The position numbers and the translations under genes were made by a program. Below are positions 6,238 to 12,793 of a DNA stretch of 12,793 bases, one piece after another. Position 1 is the first letter of the stretch; every line of letters begins with the position of its first letter. The notes under the pieces were generated by a model, which searched no databases, was not told the DNA's origin, and saw nothing but the letters and a program-made list of their open reading frames with translations. The DNA is from Burkholderiales bacterium (GTDB lineage: Bacteria; Pseudomonadota; Gammaproteobacteria; Burkholderiales; Casimicrobiaceae). The stretch lies in NCBI GenBank assembly GCA_025354075.1, contig JANXNO010000653.1:1-12793 (forward strand). The letters run 5' to 3'.

Positions 6238-7527
6238 ATGTTGACTTTCCCCGACTCCCGAGAAACACGTACCTCCGCCGTGCGCGAAGCCGACCTTTTC
6301 TCGCGTCTGAGTGAGCAAATCGCCCACGCCAAAGCCGCAACCACTGCGTTCGCGGAATCATTGGCAAACATTGATCCAGCGAGCGTGAACACGCGCGCCG
6401 CGCTCGCAAAACTACCCGTAATTCGCAAGAGCGAATTGCTTGAGCATCAGCAGGCGTCGCGCGCGGCGAAAGGCGATCCGTTTGGTGGTTTTTCTGCGTT
6501 GGGGTTTGCTGGATGGAACGCGCACGCGGCTAAAGCGGCGCGCGTGTTCGCCTCACCCGGTCCGATTTATGAGCCTGAGGGTCACGGTTCGACCGCCTAC
6601 GCTCGCACGGCGCGAGCGCTTTACGCGGCGGGCTTTCGCGCCGGTGACTTGGTGCACAACTCGTTCAGCTATCACATGACGCCGGGCGGCTGGATCATGG
6701 ACGCGGGTGCGATGGCGCTGGGTTGCACAGTGTTTCCGGCGGGCGTGGGCAACACGGAGCAGCAAATCGCGGCGATGCACGATTTGCAACCGACGGCGTA
6801 CACCGGCACGCCCTCGTTTTTGCGCATTTTGCTGGAGAAAGCGGACGAGCTGGGCACGCCGATTACGTCGTTGAAACGCGCGTCGGTTTCAGGGGAATAT
6901 TTTCCGCCGCAGTTGCGTGAATCATTGAAGGCGCGCGGCATTGTTGGCACACAAACCTACGCCACCGCCGACCTCGGACTCGTTGCATACGAAGCGCCGG
7001 ACGCGACTGGAAAGGTGTCAGGCATGGTGATTGACGAGGAATTGATCGTTGAGATCGTGCGGCCCGGCACCGGCGATCCAGTGCCCGAGGGCGAAGTTGG
7101 CGAGATCGTGGTGACGACGTTCAATCCAGACTATCCGTTGATCCGTTTTGGCACCGGCGATTTGTCTGCTGTATTGCCCGGCCCTTGCCCAACGGGTCGC
7201 ACCAACATGCGCATCAAGGGCTGGATGGGGCGCGCCGATCAGACGGCGAAAGTGAAGGGCATGTTCGTGCATCCGTCGCAGGTGGATGCGGTGGCGAAGC
7301 GCTTTCCAGAGCTCGGCCGCGTGCGCCTCGTCATAGCCAATCCTGATCAGAAAGATGCGATGACACTGCACGCTGAATGTGCATCGGCAAACGAGGCTCT
7401 CCAGGCCAAAATTGCGTCAGCACTACGTGACGTAACGAAGCTTGGCGGCGACGTGGCTTTTGCTGCGCGCGGATCGTTGGCGAATGACGGAAAAGTCATT
7501 GACGACGCACGCAAATTTGACGTTTAA
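6238..7527 (+). CDS. PaaK-like AMP-binding enzyme (phenylacetate-CoA ligase family)
   Basis: A 429-residue member of the adenylate-forming superfamily closest to phenylacetate-CoA ligases, expected to activate a carboxylic acid with ATP and join it to CoA. Visible core motifs are YTGTPSFLRILLEKADE (188-204), GEYFPPQLRESL (219-230), YATADLGLVAYE (241-252), RFGTGDLS (303-310) and GRADQTAKVKGMFVHPSQV (331-349). The last links the main domain to the C-terminal lid, which ends in a DGKVIDDAR segment. The usual Ser/Thr/Gly-rich P-loop is replaced by SPGPIYEPEG (106-115). Length is near that of PaaK (about 430-440). It starts at ATG 6238 without a strong ribosome binding site. No paa genes adjoin, so the substrate may differ from phenylacetate. 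Confidence 0.8.
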   Translation: MLTFPDSRETRTSAVREADLFSRLSEQIAHAKAATTAFAESLANIDPASVNTRAALAKLPVIRKSELLEHQQASRAAKGDPFGGFSALGFAGWNAHAAKAARVFASPGPIYEPEGHGSTAYARTARALYAAGFRAGDLVHNSFSYHMTPGGWIMDAGAMALGCTVFPAGVGNTEQQIAAMHDLQPTAYTGTPSFLRILLEKADELGTPITSLKRASVSGEYFPPQLRESLKARGIVGTQTYATADLGLVAYEAPDATGKVSGMVIDEELIVEIVRPGTGDPVPEGEVGEIVVTTFNPDYPLIRFGTGDLSAVLPGPCPTGRTNMRIKGWMGRADQTAKVKGMFVHPSQVDAVAKRFPELGRVRLVIANPDQKDAMTLHAECASANEALQAKIASALRDVTKLGGDVAFAARGSLANDGKVIDDARKFDV

Positions 7528-7672
7528 ACCCCATACAACTTTTCGTTGAAAGCGTTGCTTACATTGGGCTTAGCGTTGGATTTACTAAATAACCGACTGT
7601 TGCCATAAATAGGCCGTTAGCCCATATTGAATAACGCTATCGCATAAAAGTTGACCCTATCACTGGAACCGC
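7528..7672. other. 145-bp AT-rich intergenic region
   Basis: It is AT-richer than its flanks and holds a loose inverted repeat, TGGGCT (7565-7570) with AGCCCA (7619-7624). No T-tract follows, so it is not a standard terminator. A promoter for the acetyltransferase gene is likely here but I cannot place it. Confidence 0.35.
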
Positions 7673-8785
7673 ATGAACACGTCTGCAACCTCAGCGCACT
7701 GGCCACCAGAAATCACGCTCGAACGCGACGGCATACGCCTCGAACCGCTGGCGTTGACGCACGAAGCGGGCATCGCGTTGGCGGCTGCTGACGGCGAGCT
7801 GTGGAGCCTCCGTTTCACCTCCGTGCCCGAGCCGCAGGAGACGGGCGCGTATATCGAGGCCGCGCTCACACAGCGCGCAGAAGGCATTCGATTCGCGTTT
7901 GCGGTGATGGATATTGTCAGGGACAAGTTCATCGGCAGCACCAGCTATCACGACATCGTGCCCGCCATAAAACGCGTTGAAATCGGCTGGACTTGGTATG
8001 CGAAGTCTTATCAGCGCAGCAAAGTCAACACGCTGTGCAAACTGATGCTGATGCAGCACGCGTTCGAGACGCTCGGCTGCGACGTCGTGGGCTGGCGCGC
8101 AAGTCATATGAACTTCGCGTCGCAGCGCGCAATTGAGCGGCTGGGTGCCAAACGCGATGGCGTGCTGCGTCATCATGCGCCGATTCGCGACGGCAAAGTG
8201 CGCGACACGGTGATGTATTCGATGCTCGCCGCTGAGTGGCCCGCAGCCAAAGCCAAACTAGAGGCGCGTCTGACCCAAGGTGGCGCGACAGGTGCCACGC
8301 TCACCCGCGACGCAAAAATCACGCTGGCTGAGATCACTAAGGACAACGTCAATCAGATTGTGCGCATGAATCCCGGCGCAGTCGGAGAGCGCATGGTCGC
8401 GACCAACGGCATCTCGATTGCGCAAGGCGTGTACAACAAAAATGCGTGGTTCCGCGCCGTAATGGCGAACGAAACGCCCGTAGGTTTCATCATGCTGTTC
8501 GACCCGACGCTTGATCCAGAAGCCACGAAGGCGCAGGGCGATGCGCTCGACTCGCTCAATATCTGGCGCTTGATGATCGAGTTCAAGCATCAAGGCAAAG
8601 GTTACGGCGAGCAGGTGATTCAACGCATCATTGATCGCGCGAAATCAATGCCCGGGATCAACACGGTGAGCCTCAGCTACGTTCTGCGCGATGGCAACGC
8701 GAAACCGTTTTACGATCGCATGGGCTTTCGTGAAACGGGGAAGGTGACGGATGGAGAAATGGAGATGGTGCGCGATTTGCGATAG
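7673..8785 (+). CDS. Fused double GNAT acetyltransferase
   Basis: A 370-residue protein with two acetyltransferase domains in one chain. Domain 1 (about 14-196) is RimJ/RimL-like: the VEIGWTWYAKSYQR strand-turn (102-115), a modified acetyl-CoA loop around SKVNTLCK, ASQRAIERLGAKRDGVLR (149-166), and a typical RDTVMYSML end. Domain 2 (about 214-370) resembles spermidine/BltD-type GNATs with the canonical acetyl-CoA loop QGKGYG (307-312), the core WRLMIEF strand (298-304) and FYDRMGFRETGKV (346-358). A polar linker at about 197-213 joins them. Each domain alone matches a free-standing enzyme, so this is a fusion rather than one large domain. Both are expected to transfer acetyl from acetyl-CoA to an amine, with domain 2 perhaps using polyamines or small amines. 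Substrates cannot be told from sequence. Confidence 0.85.
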   Translation: MNTSATSAHWPPEITLERDGIRLEPLALTHEAGIALAAADGELWSLRFTSVPEPQETGAYIEAALTQRAEGIRFAFAVMDIVRDKFIGSTSYHDIVPAIKRVEIGWTWYAKSYQRSKVNTLCKLMLMQHAFETLGCDVVGWRASHMNFASQRAIERLGAKRDGVLRHHAPIRDGKVRDTVMYSMLAAEWPAAKAKLEARLTQGGATGATLTRDAKITLAEITKDNVNQIVRMNPGAVGERMVATNGISIAQGVYNKNAWFRAVMANETPVGFIMLFDPTLDPEATKAQGDALDSLNIWRLMIEFKHQGKGYGEQVIQRIIDRAKSMPGINTVSLSYVLRDGNAKPFYDRMGFRETGKVTDGEMEMVRDLR

Positions 8786-8881
8786 CGAAGCGTCGACATG
8801 CGGCCACAAAGCGAACCGCAGCGCCGGACAGCAAATGCGCGCGTCGCATAATCGCAAGGTGCTGACTCCCTTTCGCTGCCG

Positions 8882-9748
8882 ATGACTGCATCAATTTCTC
8901 TCGCGAAACGCCTCGCGCAACCCGGCCTTGTCGTGGCTCCCGGCGTCCATGACGGCGTTTCCGCGCGGCTCGCTGATAGTTGCGGCTTTGACTGCCTTTA
9001 CATGACGGGCTATGGCAGCGTCGCTTCGTCCCTTGGATTACCCGACGCGGGGCTTGCAAGCTATACGCAAATGCTTGATCGGGTCTCGATGATCGCACGC
9101 ACCGTGCGCACGCCATTCATCGCTGATGGCGACACGGGTTATGGCGGCCTGCTTAACGTCGCGCACACAGTGCGCGGCTACGAAGCGGCAGGTGCGTCCG
9201 CCATACAGCTCGAAGATCAAGTCTTTCCAAAAAAATGTGGGCACACGCCCAATCGCCGTGTGATTCTGGCGGAAGACATGGTGCGGAAAATTCGTGTCGC
9301 GGTAGACGCCCGAGCGAGCAAGGACTTCCTGATTGTCGCGCGTACCGATGCACGCTCCGCGCACGGACTTGACGAGGCATTACGCCGTGCCGAGCTTTAC
9401 GGGAAAGCGGGCGCGGACATTTTGTTTGTCGAATCGCCCGAGAGCGAAGACGAAATGAGAAAGATCTGCGAGCGCGCAGAAAAGCCTTTGCTCGCCAATA
9501 TGGTGGAAGGCGGTCGCACGCCCGTGAAGTCAAGGGAGGTGCTGGAGCAATTGGGTTACAAAATCGCAATTTTTCCCGTAACCGCCATGCTCGCCGCTAC
9601 TCAGGCCATGGTCGCCGCGTACGGCACGCTCAAGGTGGCAGGCTCGTCCGCTGCGCTCACGCAGCCGCTGTACCCGTTCACCGAACTGAGCACACTCATG
9701 GGCTTTCAGGACGTCTGGAATTTTGAGAAGAAATATGCTGAAGATTAA
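8882..9748 (+). CDS. Isocitrate lyase / PEP mutase-superfamily enzyme
   Basis: A 288-residue TIM-barrel enzyme of the phosphoenolpyruvate mutase/isocitrate lyase superfamily, which makes or breaks C-C or P-C bonds next to a carboxylate using Mg2+. Key parts are MTGYGSVASSLGLPDAG (41-57), the metal-binding DGDTGYG (82-88), EDQ (111-113), the flexible active-site loop KKCGH (117-121) with catalytic Cys119, and ARTDA (153-157). The KKCGH form is that of lyases such as methylisocitrate or dimethylmalate lyase, not phosphonate mutases. Length is that of the short family members. The start at ATG 8882 lacks an obvious ribosome binding site. It overlaps the following Bug receptor by 14 bp, so the two are coupled, which suggests it cleaves a carboxylate that the receptor imports. 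Confidence 0.87.
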   Translation: MTASISLAKRLAQPGLVVAPGVHDGVSARLADSCGFDCLYMTGYGSVASSLGLPDAGLASYTQMLDRVSMIARTVRTPFIADGDTGYGGLLNVAHTVRGYEAAGASAIQLEDQVFPKKCGHTPNRRVILAEDMVRKIRVAVDARASKDFLIVARTDARSAHGLDEALRRAELYGKAGADILFVESPESEDEMRKICERAEKPLLANMVEGGRTPVKSREVLEQLGYKIAIFPVTAMLAATQAMVAAYGTLKVAGSSAALTQPLYPFTELSTLMGFQDVWNFEKKYAED

Positions 9749-10700
9749 ACACACTGTGGTCGCACTGTTCGCCGCATTCTCGCTCGATGCTGTTGCGCAG
9801 GATTATCCAAACAAGCCGATCAAACTCGTGGTGCCGTTTGCGCCGGGTGGCGTCACGGACACCTCCGCTCGCATCATTGCAGAAGCGCTGTCAAAGCGGC
9901 TCGGCCAGACAGTCATCGTTGAAAATCAGGCCGGAGCCTCGGGCAACATTGGCACTACGCGTGTCGCGCAATCGGCTCCAGACGGTTACACCCTGCTGCT
10001 CGGTTTCGACGGCACGATGGCGATCAATCCGCACGTCTTTGCCAAGACCGGTTTCGACGGACAGAAAGACTTCGCGCCGATCACGAAGATTGGCGATGCG
10101 ACGCTGATTCTGGTCGCACATCCGTCGGTGCCCGCAAAGGATTTACCTGCGCTCATCGCATACAGCAAGACCGTGCCGGGTGGCTTGAGCTATGGCACGT
10201 CCGGCAATGGAGGCACGCCTCACCTTGCTGGCGAAATGCTCAAACAGCGCTCCGGAGCCGCGCTCACTCACATTCCGTACAAAGGCGGCGGGCAGGCCTT
10301 ACAGGATGTGCTGGGCGGACAAATTCCGCTCGTCTACACCGCTATCGCGGGTGCGTTGCCGATGGTGAAAGCCGGTCGCGTCAACGCCATCGCCGTGTCG
10401 AGCGCGAAGCGCGACGCTGCCCTGCCAAACGTGCCGACGATGAAGGAGTCCGGCTACCCGGAGATGGTGGTTGATTCGTGGGTGGCGCTCCTCGCCCCGG
10501 CGAAGACGCCGACGGCGATTGTCGAACACCTGCAACGCGAAACCGCCGCTGCCCTCACGCAACCTGACGTGCGCGAACGGCTGCTGGGTCTAGGCATCAA
10601 TCCAGTGGGTAACAGCGCGGAGGATTTTGCATCGCAGTGGCGAGCGGATTTGGCAAAGTATGAGGCGGTGGTTAAGGCGGCCAGGATAAAGGCGGAGTAG
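9735..10700 (+). CDS. Bug/TctC-family periplasmic solute-binding receptor (second copy)
   Basis: A 321-residue receptor with a Sec signal peptide: basic MLKIKH, a hydrophobic core, and a likely cut after DAVA near residue 21. The mature protein begins QDYPNKPIKLVVPFAPGG, the most typical Bug opening, followed by VENQAGASGNIGT and APDGYTLLLG and later HIPYKGGGQALQDVLGG. I chose the ATG at 9735, preceded by GAGAAG, over an in-frame TTG at 9723. The start lies inside the end of the lyase gene (14-bp overlap). Compared with the receptor at 2892-3884 it is clearly a paralogue with a different ligand pocket: PFAPGG and PYKGGGQ here, GFPPGG and PYRGSQP there. It probably binds the substrate of the coupled lyase. 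No membrane subunits follow. Confidence 0.92.
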   Translation: MLKIKHTVVALFAAFSLDAVAQDYPNKPIKLVVPFAPGGVTDTSARIIAEALSKRLGQTVIVENQAGASGNIGTTRVAQSAPDGYTLLLGFDGTMAINPHVFAKTGFDGQKDFAPITKIGDATLILVAHPSVPAKDLPALIAYSKTVPGGLSYGTSGNGGTPHLAGEMLKQRSGAALTHIPYKGGGQALQDVLGGQIPLVYTAIAGALPMVKAGRVNAIAVSSAKRDAALPNVPTMKESGYPEMVVDSWVALLAPAKTPTAIVEHLQRETAAALTQPDVRERLLGLGINPVGNSAEDFASQWRADLAKYEAVVKAARIKAE

Positions 10701-10737
10701 CAATGAGTCAGAGTGCAACCAGATAGCCCTCTACGGC

Positions 10738-11217
10738 TTACAACTCCAGTTCGCTCAAGCCCGGATGATCGTCCGGCCTGCGTCCTTGCGGCCAGTGAAA
10801 CTTCCGCTCGGCTTGTGTGATCGGTAGATCGTTGATGCTGGCGTGGCGGGCGCGCATGTAGCCTAGCTCGTCAAACTCCCAGTTCTCGTTGCCGTATGAA
10901 CGGAACCAGTTGCCCGCATCGTCGTGTGATTCGTAGGCGAAGCGCACTGCGATGCGATTGTCGGTGAATGCCCAGAGCTCCTTGATCAGGCGATACTCAT
11001 TTTCCTTCGCCCACTTGCGCGTAAGAAATTCGATGATTGCTGGGCGACCGGAGAAGAACTCCGAGCGATTGCGCCATGCGCTATCGGGCGAATATGCAAG
11101 CGACACGCGCTGAGGGTCGCGGGCGTTCCATGCGTCCTCAGCCAAGCGAACTTTCTGCACTGCCGTTTCGCGCGTGAAGGGCGGCAGCGGTGGGCGGGGA
11201 TTTTCTGGCGCGTTCAT
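10738..11217 (-). CDS. DUF1348 / NTF2-like (SnoaL-type) protein
   Basis: A 159-residue protein of the NTF2-like cone fold, matching the DUF1348 group. Recognisable parts are the helix with [33 protein letters not shown], the strands around [17 protein letters not shown], then [13 protein letters not shown] and the ending with [13 protein letters not shown]. The true start is ATG 11217. The frame stays open further upstream, but that extension lies inside the cyanase gene and is not protein-like. It begins 7 bp after the cyanase stop, without its own clear ribosome binding site, so it is probably translated by coupling within the cyanate operon. Family members have no settled biochemical function. 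A link to cyanate or carbamate metabolism is suggested only by position. Confidence 0.85.
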   Translation of the reverse strand: MNAPENPRPPLPPFTRETAVQKVRLAEDAWNARDPQRVSLAYSPDSAWRNRSEFFSGRPAIIEFLTRKWAKENEYRLIKELWAFTDNRIAVRFAYESHDDAGNWFRSYGNENWEFDELGYMRARHASINDLPITQAERKFHWPQGRRPDDHPGLSELEL

Positions 11218-11224
11218 CGCGTGA

Positions 11225-11668
11225 TCAGTATGTCTTGTAAGGCAAAAACTTGCCGGACAGCACCACATTGACGCGGTCGCCCTTATCATTGGGTTCGCGT
11301 TTGATATCCATGCTGAAATCAATTGCGCTCATGATGCCGTCGCCGAATTCTTCGTGGATCAGTTCCTTGATCGTGGTGCCATACACGCTCACGATTTCGT
11401 ACCAGCGATAGATTAGCGGATCAGTCGGCACAGCCGTTGCGAGCGAGCCCTTGTACGGCACGACTTGCAGCCATTTTTGCTCTTCAGCATCAAGGCCGAA
11501 AATCTTGCCGAGCACTTTGGCTTGCTCGGCATTCAATGTCATTTGACCCAGGCAGGCGGCGGTCACCCACTCTTTTGACTCGCCCACTTTTGTGGCGACA
11601 TCGGCCCACTTGATGCCCTTTTTAACTTTGACTGTGATGATCTTTTCGGTAACGTCGTTGCGGTTCAT
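11225..11668 (-). CDS. cynS: Cyanate hydratase (cyanase)
   Basis: Cyanase condenses cyanate with bicarbonate to carbamate and CO2; carbamate then falls apart to ammonia and a second CO2. This detoxifies cyanate and supplies nitrogen. The 147-residue product has the N-terminal helical domain (about 1-75) and the conserved C-terminal catalytic domain: [19 protein letters not shown] (81-99) and [13 protein letters not shown] (106-118). The three catalytic residues of the E. coli enzyme (Arg96, Glu99, Ser122) are present as R88, E91 and S114, all with the same offset of 8. The start at ATG 11668 follows AAGGAG. An in-frame extension to 11737 would translate the REP-like repeat and is rejected. 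It lies downstream of a nitrate/cyanate-type ABC transporter on the same strand. Active as a decamer in known cases. Confidence 0.96.
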   Translation of the reverse strand: MNRNDVTEKIITVKVKKGIKWADVATKVGESKEWVTAACLGQMTLNAEQAKVLGKIFGLDAEEQKWLQVVPYKGSLATAVPTDPLIYRWYEIVSVYGTTIKELIHEEFGDGIMSAIDFSMDIKREPNDKGDRVNVVLSGKFLPYKTY

Positions 11669-11698
11669 TGTGTGCTCCTTTGCGTTTGAAAAATAACT

Positions 11699-11773
11699 CC
11701 GTTCGCCCTGAGCTTGTCGAAGGGTTGGTTGCACCAACAGAAACCCTAGCTTCGACAGGCTCAGCCCGAACGG
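11699..11773. repeat. Inverted pair of REP-like repeats forming a long hairpin
   Basis: CCGTTCGCCCTGAGCTTGTC (11699-11718, continuing GAAGGGTT to 11726) is mirrored by the sequence ending at 11773, whose reverse strand reads CCGTTCGGGCTGAGCCTGTC then GAAGCTAGGGTTT. A smaller stem, GTTGG (11724-11728) with CCAAC (11734-11738), sits at the tip. The element fills the gap between the transporter ATPase and cyanase genes, so if these are one transcript the RNA would fold into a long hairpin. It could act as an mRNA stabiliser, an attenuator or partial terminator. There is no T-tract, so a simple intrinsic terminator is not supported. Confidence 0.8.
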
Positions 11774-11788
11774 CGAAGAAACGGTAAA

Positions 11789-12592
11789 TCAGTGTTTAGC
11801 TCGGCTAACGAGAAAATCAACAACGTTGTTGCGAAGCTTGTAGTAGCCGTCGAGGTGATGTAGCGTGCTGCGAGTGCGGTCTTTCGGCAGGGCGTTGACG
11901 ATGACCTCGGCGATACCACCGGGCACGTAGCCCGCGTCGGTATCGCCGCCGTTCTTCATCAGCAGGATGCGGTCTGCGAGCAGGATCGCTTCGTCGACGT
12001 CATGCGTAATCATGAACACGGTTTGCTGCGTTTTGCGAACGATGGAGATCAGCTCTTCCTGAATCGTGCCGCGCGTGAGCGCATCGAGCGCACCGAACGG
12101 TTCGTCGAGGAGGAGCATCTTCGGCTTGATGGCGAAAGCGCGCGCGATGCCGACACGTTGCTTCATTCCGCCTGAAAGTTCAGACGGGAGTTTGTCAATC
12201 GCCTGAGTCAGTCCCACCAGTTCAACGACGGCAACGACTGCCTCCGACACCTGAGCGCGTGACCATTCGGGCCAGCGCGATTCAACGGCGAAAGCGATGT
12301 TTTTGCGCACTGTCAACCAAGGCATCAGCGCATGACTTTGGAACACCACACCGCGCTCCAGACTTGGGCCAACTACTTCGCGACCATCCATGAACACGTT
12401 GCCGCTGGTGGCCGTATCGAGCCCCGCGAGCACGTTAAGGATCGTCGTTTTTCCGCAACCGGAATGACCGATGATGCACACGAATTCGCCACGCTCCAGA
12501 CGAAAACTGACATCATTAAAAACAGGCCGTTGTGCATTAAACGACTTGCCGAGTTTTTCGACGCGTAAAAAACCATCCATGTGCGCACTCAT
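11789..12592 (-). CDS. cynD: Nitrate/cyanate-type ABC transporter ATP-binding protein (NrtD/CynD-like)
   Basis: A 267-residue cytoplasmic ATPase that powers an importer of the nitrate/sulfonate/taurine class. All motifs are intact: Walker A GHSGCGKTT (42-50), Q-loop Gln85, signature LSGGMKQR (139-146), Walker B MLLLDEPFGALD (159-170) and switch His197. The C-terminal tail, with DGYYKLRNNVVDFLV, is like that of NrtD/CynD rather than TauB or SsuB. The start ATG at 12592 overlaps the permease stop as ATGA; a second Met four codons on (12580) is also possible. The downstream cyanase argues that cyanate is the cargo, hence the symbol, but nitrate cannot be excluded from the ATPase alone. Confidence 0.88.
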   Translation of the reverse strand: MSAHMDGFLRVEKLGKSFNAQRPVFNDVSFRLERGEFVCIIGHSGCGKTTILNVLAGLDTATSGNVFMDGREVVGPSLERGVVFQSHALMPWLTVRKNIAFAVESRWPEWSRAQVSEAVVAVVELVGLTQAIDKLPSELSGGMKQRVGIARAFAIKPKMLLLDEPFGALDALTRGTIQEELISIVRKTQQTVFMITHDVDEAILLADRILLMKNGGDTDAGYVPGGIAEVIVNALPKDRTRSTLHHLDGYYKLRNNVVDFLVSRAKH

Positions 12593-12793
12593 TCCAAGTA
12601 CGTCACAAGGCGCTGCAATCGCGCGAACATCATGTCAAGAAGCATGCCGACCACGCCAATCACGAGGATCGCGAAGATCACGTTGGTGAGTGACAAATTG
12701 TTCCATTCGTTCCAGACGAAGTAGCCAATCCCGGTGCCGCCGACGAGCATCTCAGCCGCGACAATCACCAGCCACGCGATGCTCATCGAGATG
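12589..12793 (-). CDS. cynB: ABC transporter permease, C-terminal part (NrtB/CynB-like)
   Basis: Only the last 68 or so codons are in the window; the frame is open to its right edge and an internal ATG at 12786 is not the true start. The piece reads through the end of the conserved permease loop (SIAWLVIVAAEMLVGGTGIG), then FVWNEWNNLSLTN and a hydrophobic helix (VIFAILVIGVVGMLLDMMF), and ends RLQRLVTYLE. This is the usual C-terminus of NrtB/SsuC-type permeases, which sit in the inner membrane and form the channel driven by the adjoining ATPase. The stop overlaps the ATPase start by 4 bp. The periplasmic receptor gene is expected further upstream, outside the window. Confidence 0.85.
   Translation of the reverse strand, partial: ISMSIAWLVIVAAEMLVGGTGIGYFVWNEWNNLSLTNVIFAILVIGVVGMLLDMMFARLQRLVTYLE

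Noticed and set aside
11218..11322. 35-residue N-terminal extension of the DUF1348 protein
   Set aside because: It lies entirely within or next to the 3' end of cyanase in another frame and has no family similarity.
11669..11737. 23-residue N-terminal extension of cyanase
   Set aside because: The extension translates the REP-like repeat (LRQAQGE is its signature), whereas ATG 11668 has a strong AAGGAG and gives a normal cyanase length.

Overview
The window looks like a chromosomal stretch of a betaproteobacterium, probably Burkholderiales. The evidence is two periplasmic receptors of the Bug/TctC type, which are greatly expanded in that group, fairly high G+C in most genes, several 'Bug receptor plus catabolic enzyme' cassettes, and dispersed repeats with the core CTGAGCCTGTCGAAG that are common in such genomes. 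The placement is inference from gene content; no rRNA, tRNA, CRISPR array or transposase was seen.

Layout. (1) Bases 1-336: 3' part of a small three-helix membrane protein. (2) Bases 363-3884, minus strand: a catabolic operon reading Bug receptor -> FAD-linked D-2-hydroxyacid dehydrogenase (ATGA overlap) -> ketopantoate reductase-family enzyme. A divergent MarR/HpaR-like regulator (4014-4523, plus) faces it across an AT-rich inverted repeat that is a good operator candidate. (3) Bases 4524-6237: a visibly AT-richer island with a REP-like repeat, a DUF488 gene (plus) and an unrecognised 274-residue protein (minus). The last two overlap tail to tail by 44 bp. A doubtful 60-codon ORF sits upstream of the second. 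(4) Bases 6238-10700, plus: a PaaK-like adenylate-forming enzyme with an unusual P-loop region, a fused double GNAT acetyltransferase, and an isocitrate lyase/PEP mutase-family enzyme overlapping a second Bug receptor. (5) Bases 10738-12793, minus: the end of a cyanate-utilisation operon, with the permease tail (cut by the window edge), the ATPase (ATGA overlap), a long REP-like hairpin, cyanase (all three catalytic residues present) and a DUF1348 NTF2-like protein.

How it works together. Regions 2 and the end of 4 look like uptake-and-breakdown units for organic acids: a high-affinity receptor next to enzymes for hydroxyacids or C-C lyase substrates. No TctA/TctB membrane partners are in the window. 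Region 5 imports cyanate (or nitrate/cyanate) and hydrolyses it to ammonia and CO2. The least explained part is the DUF488 / 274-residue pair, which is the best candidate here for an undescribed system.
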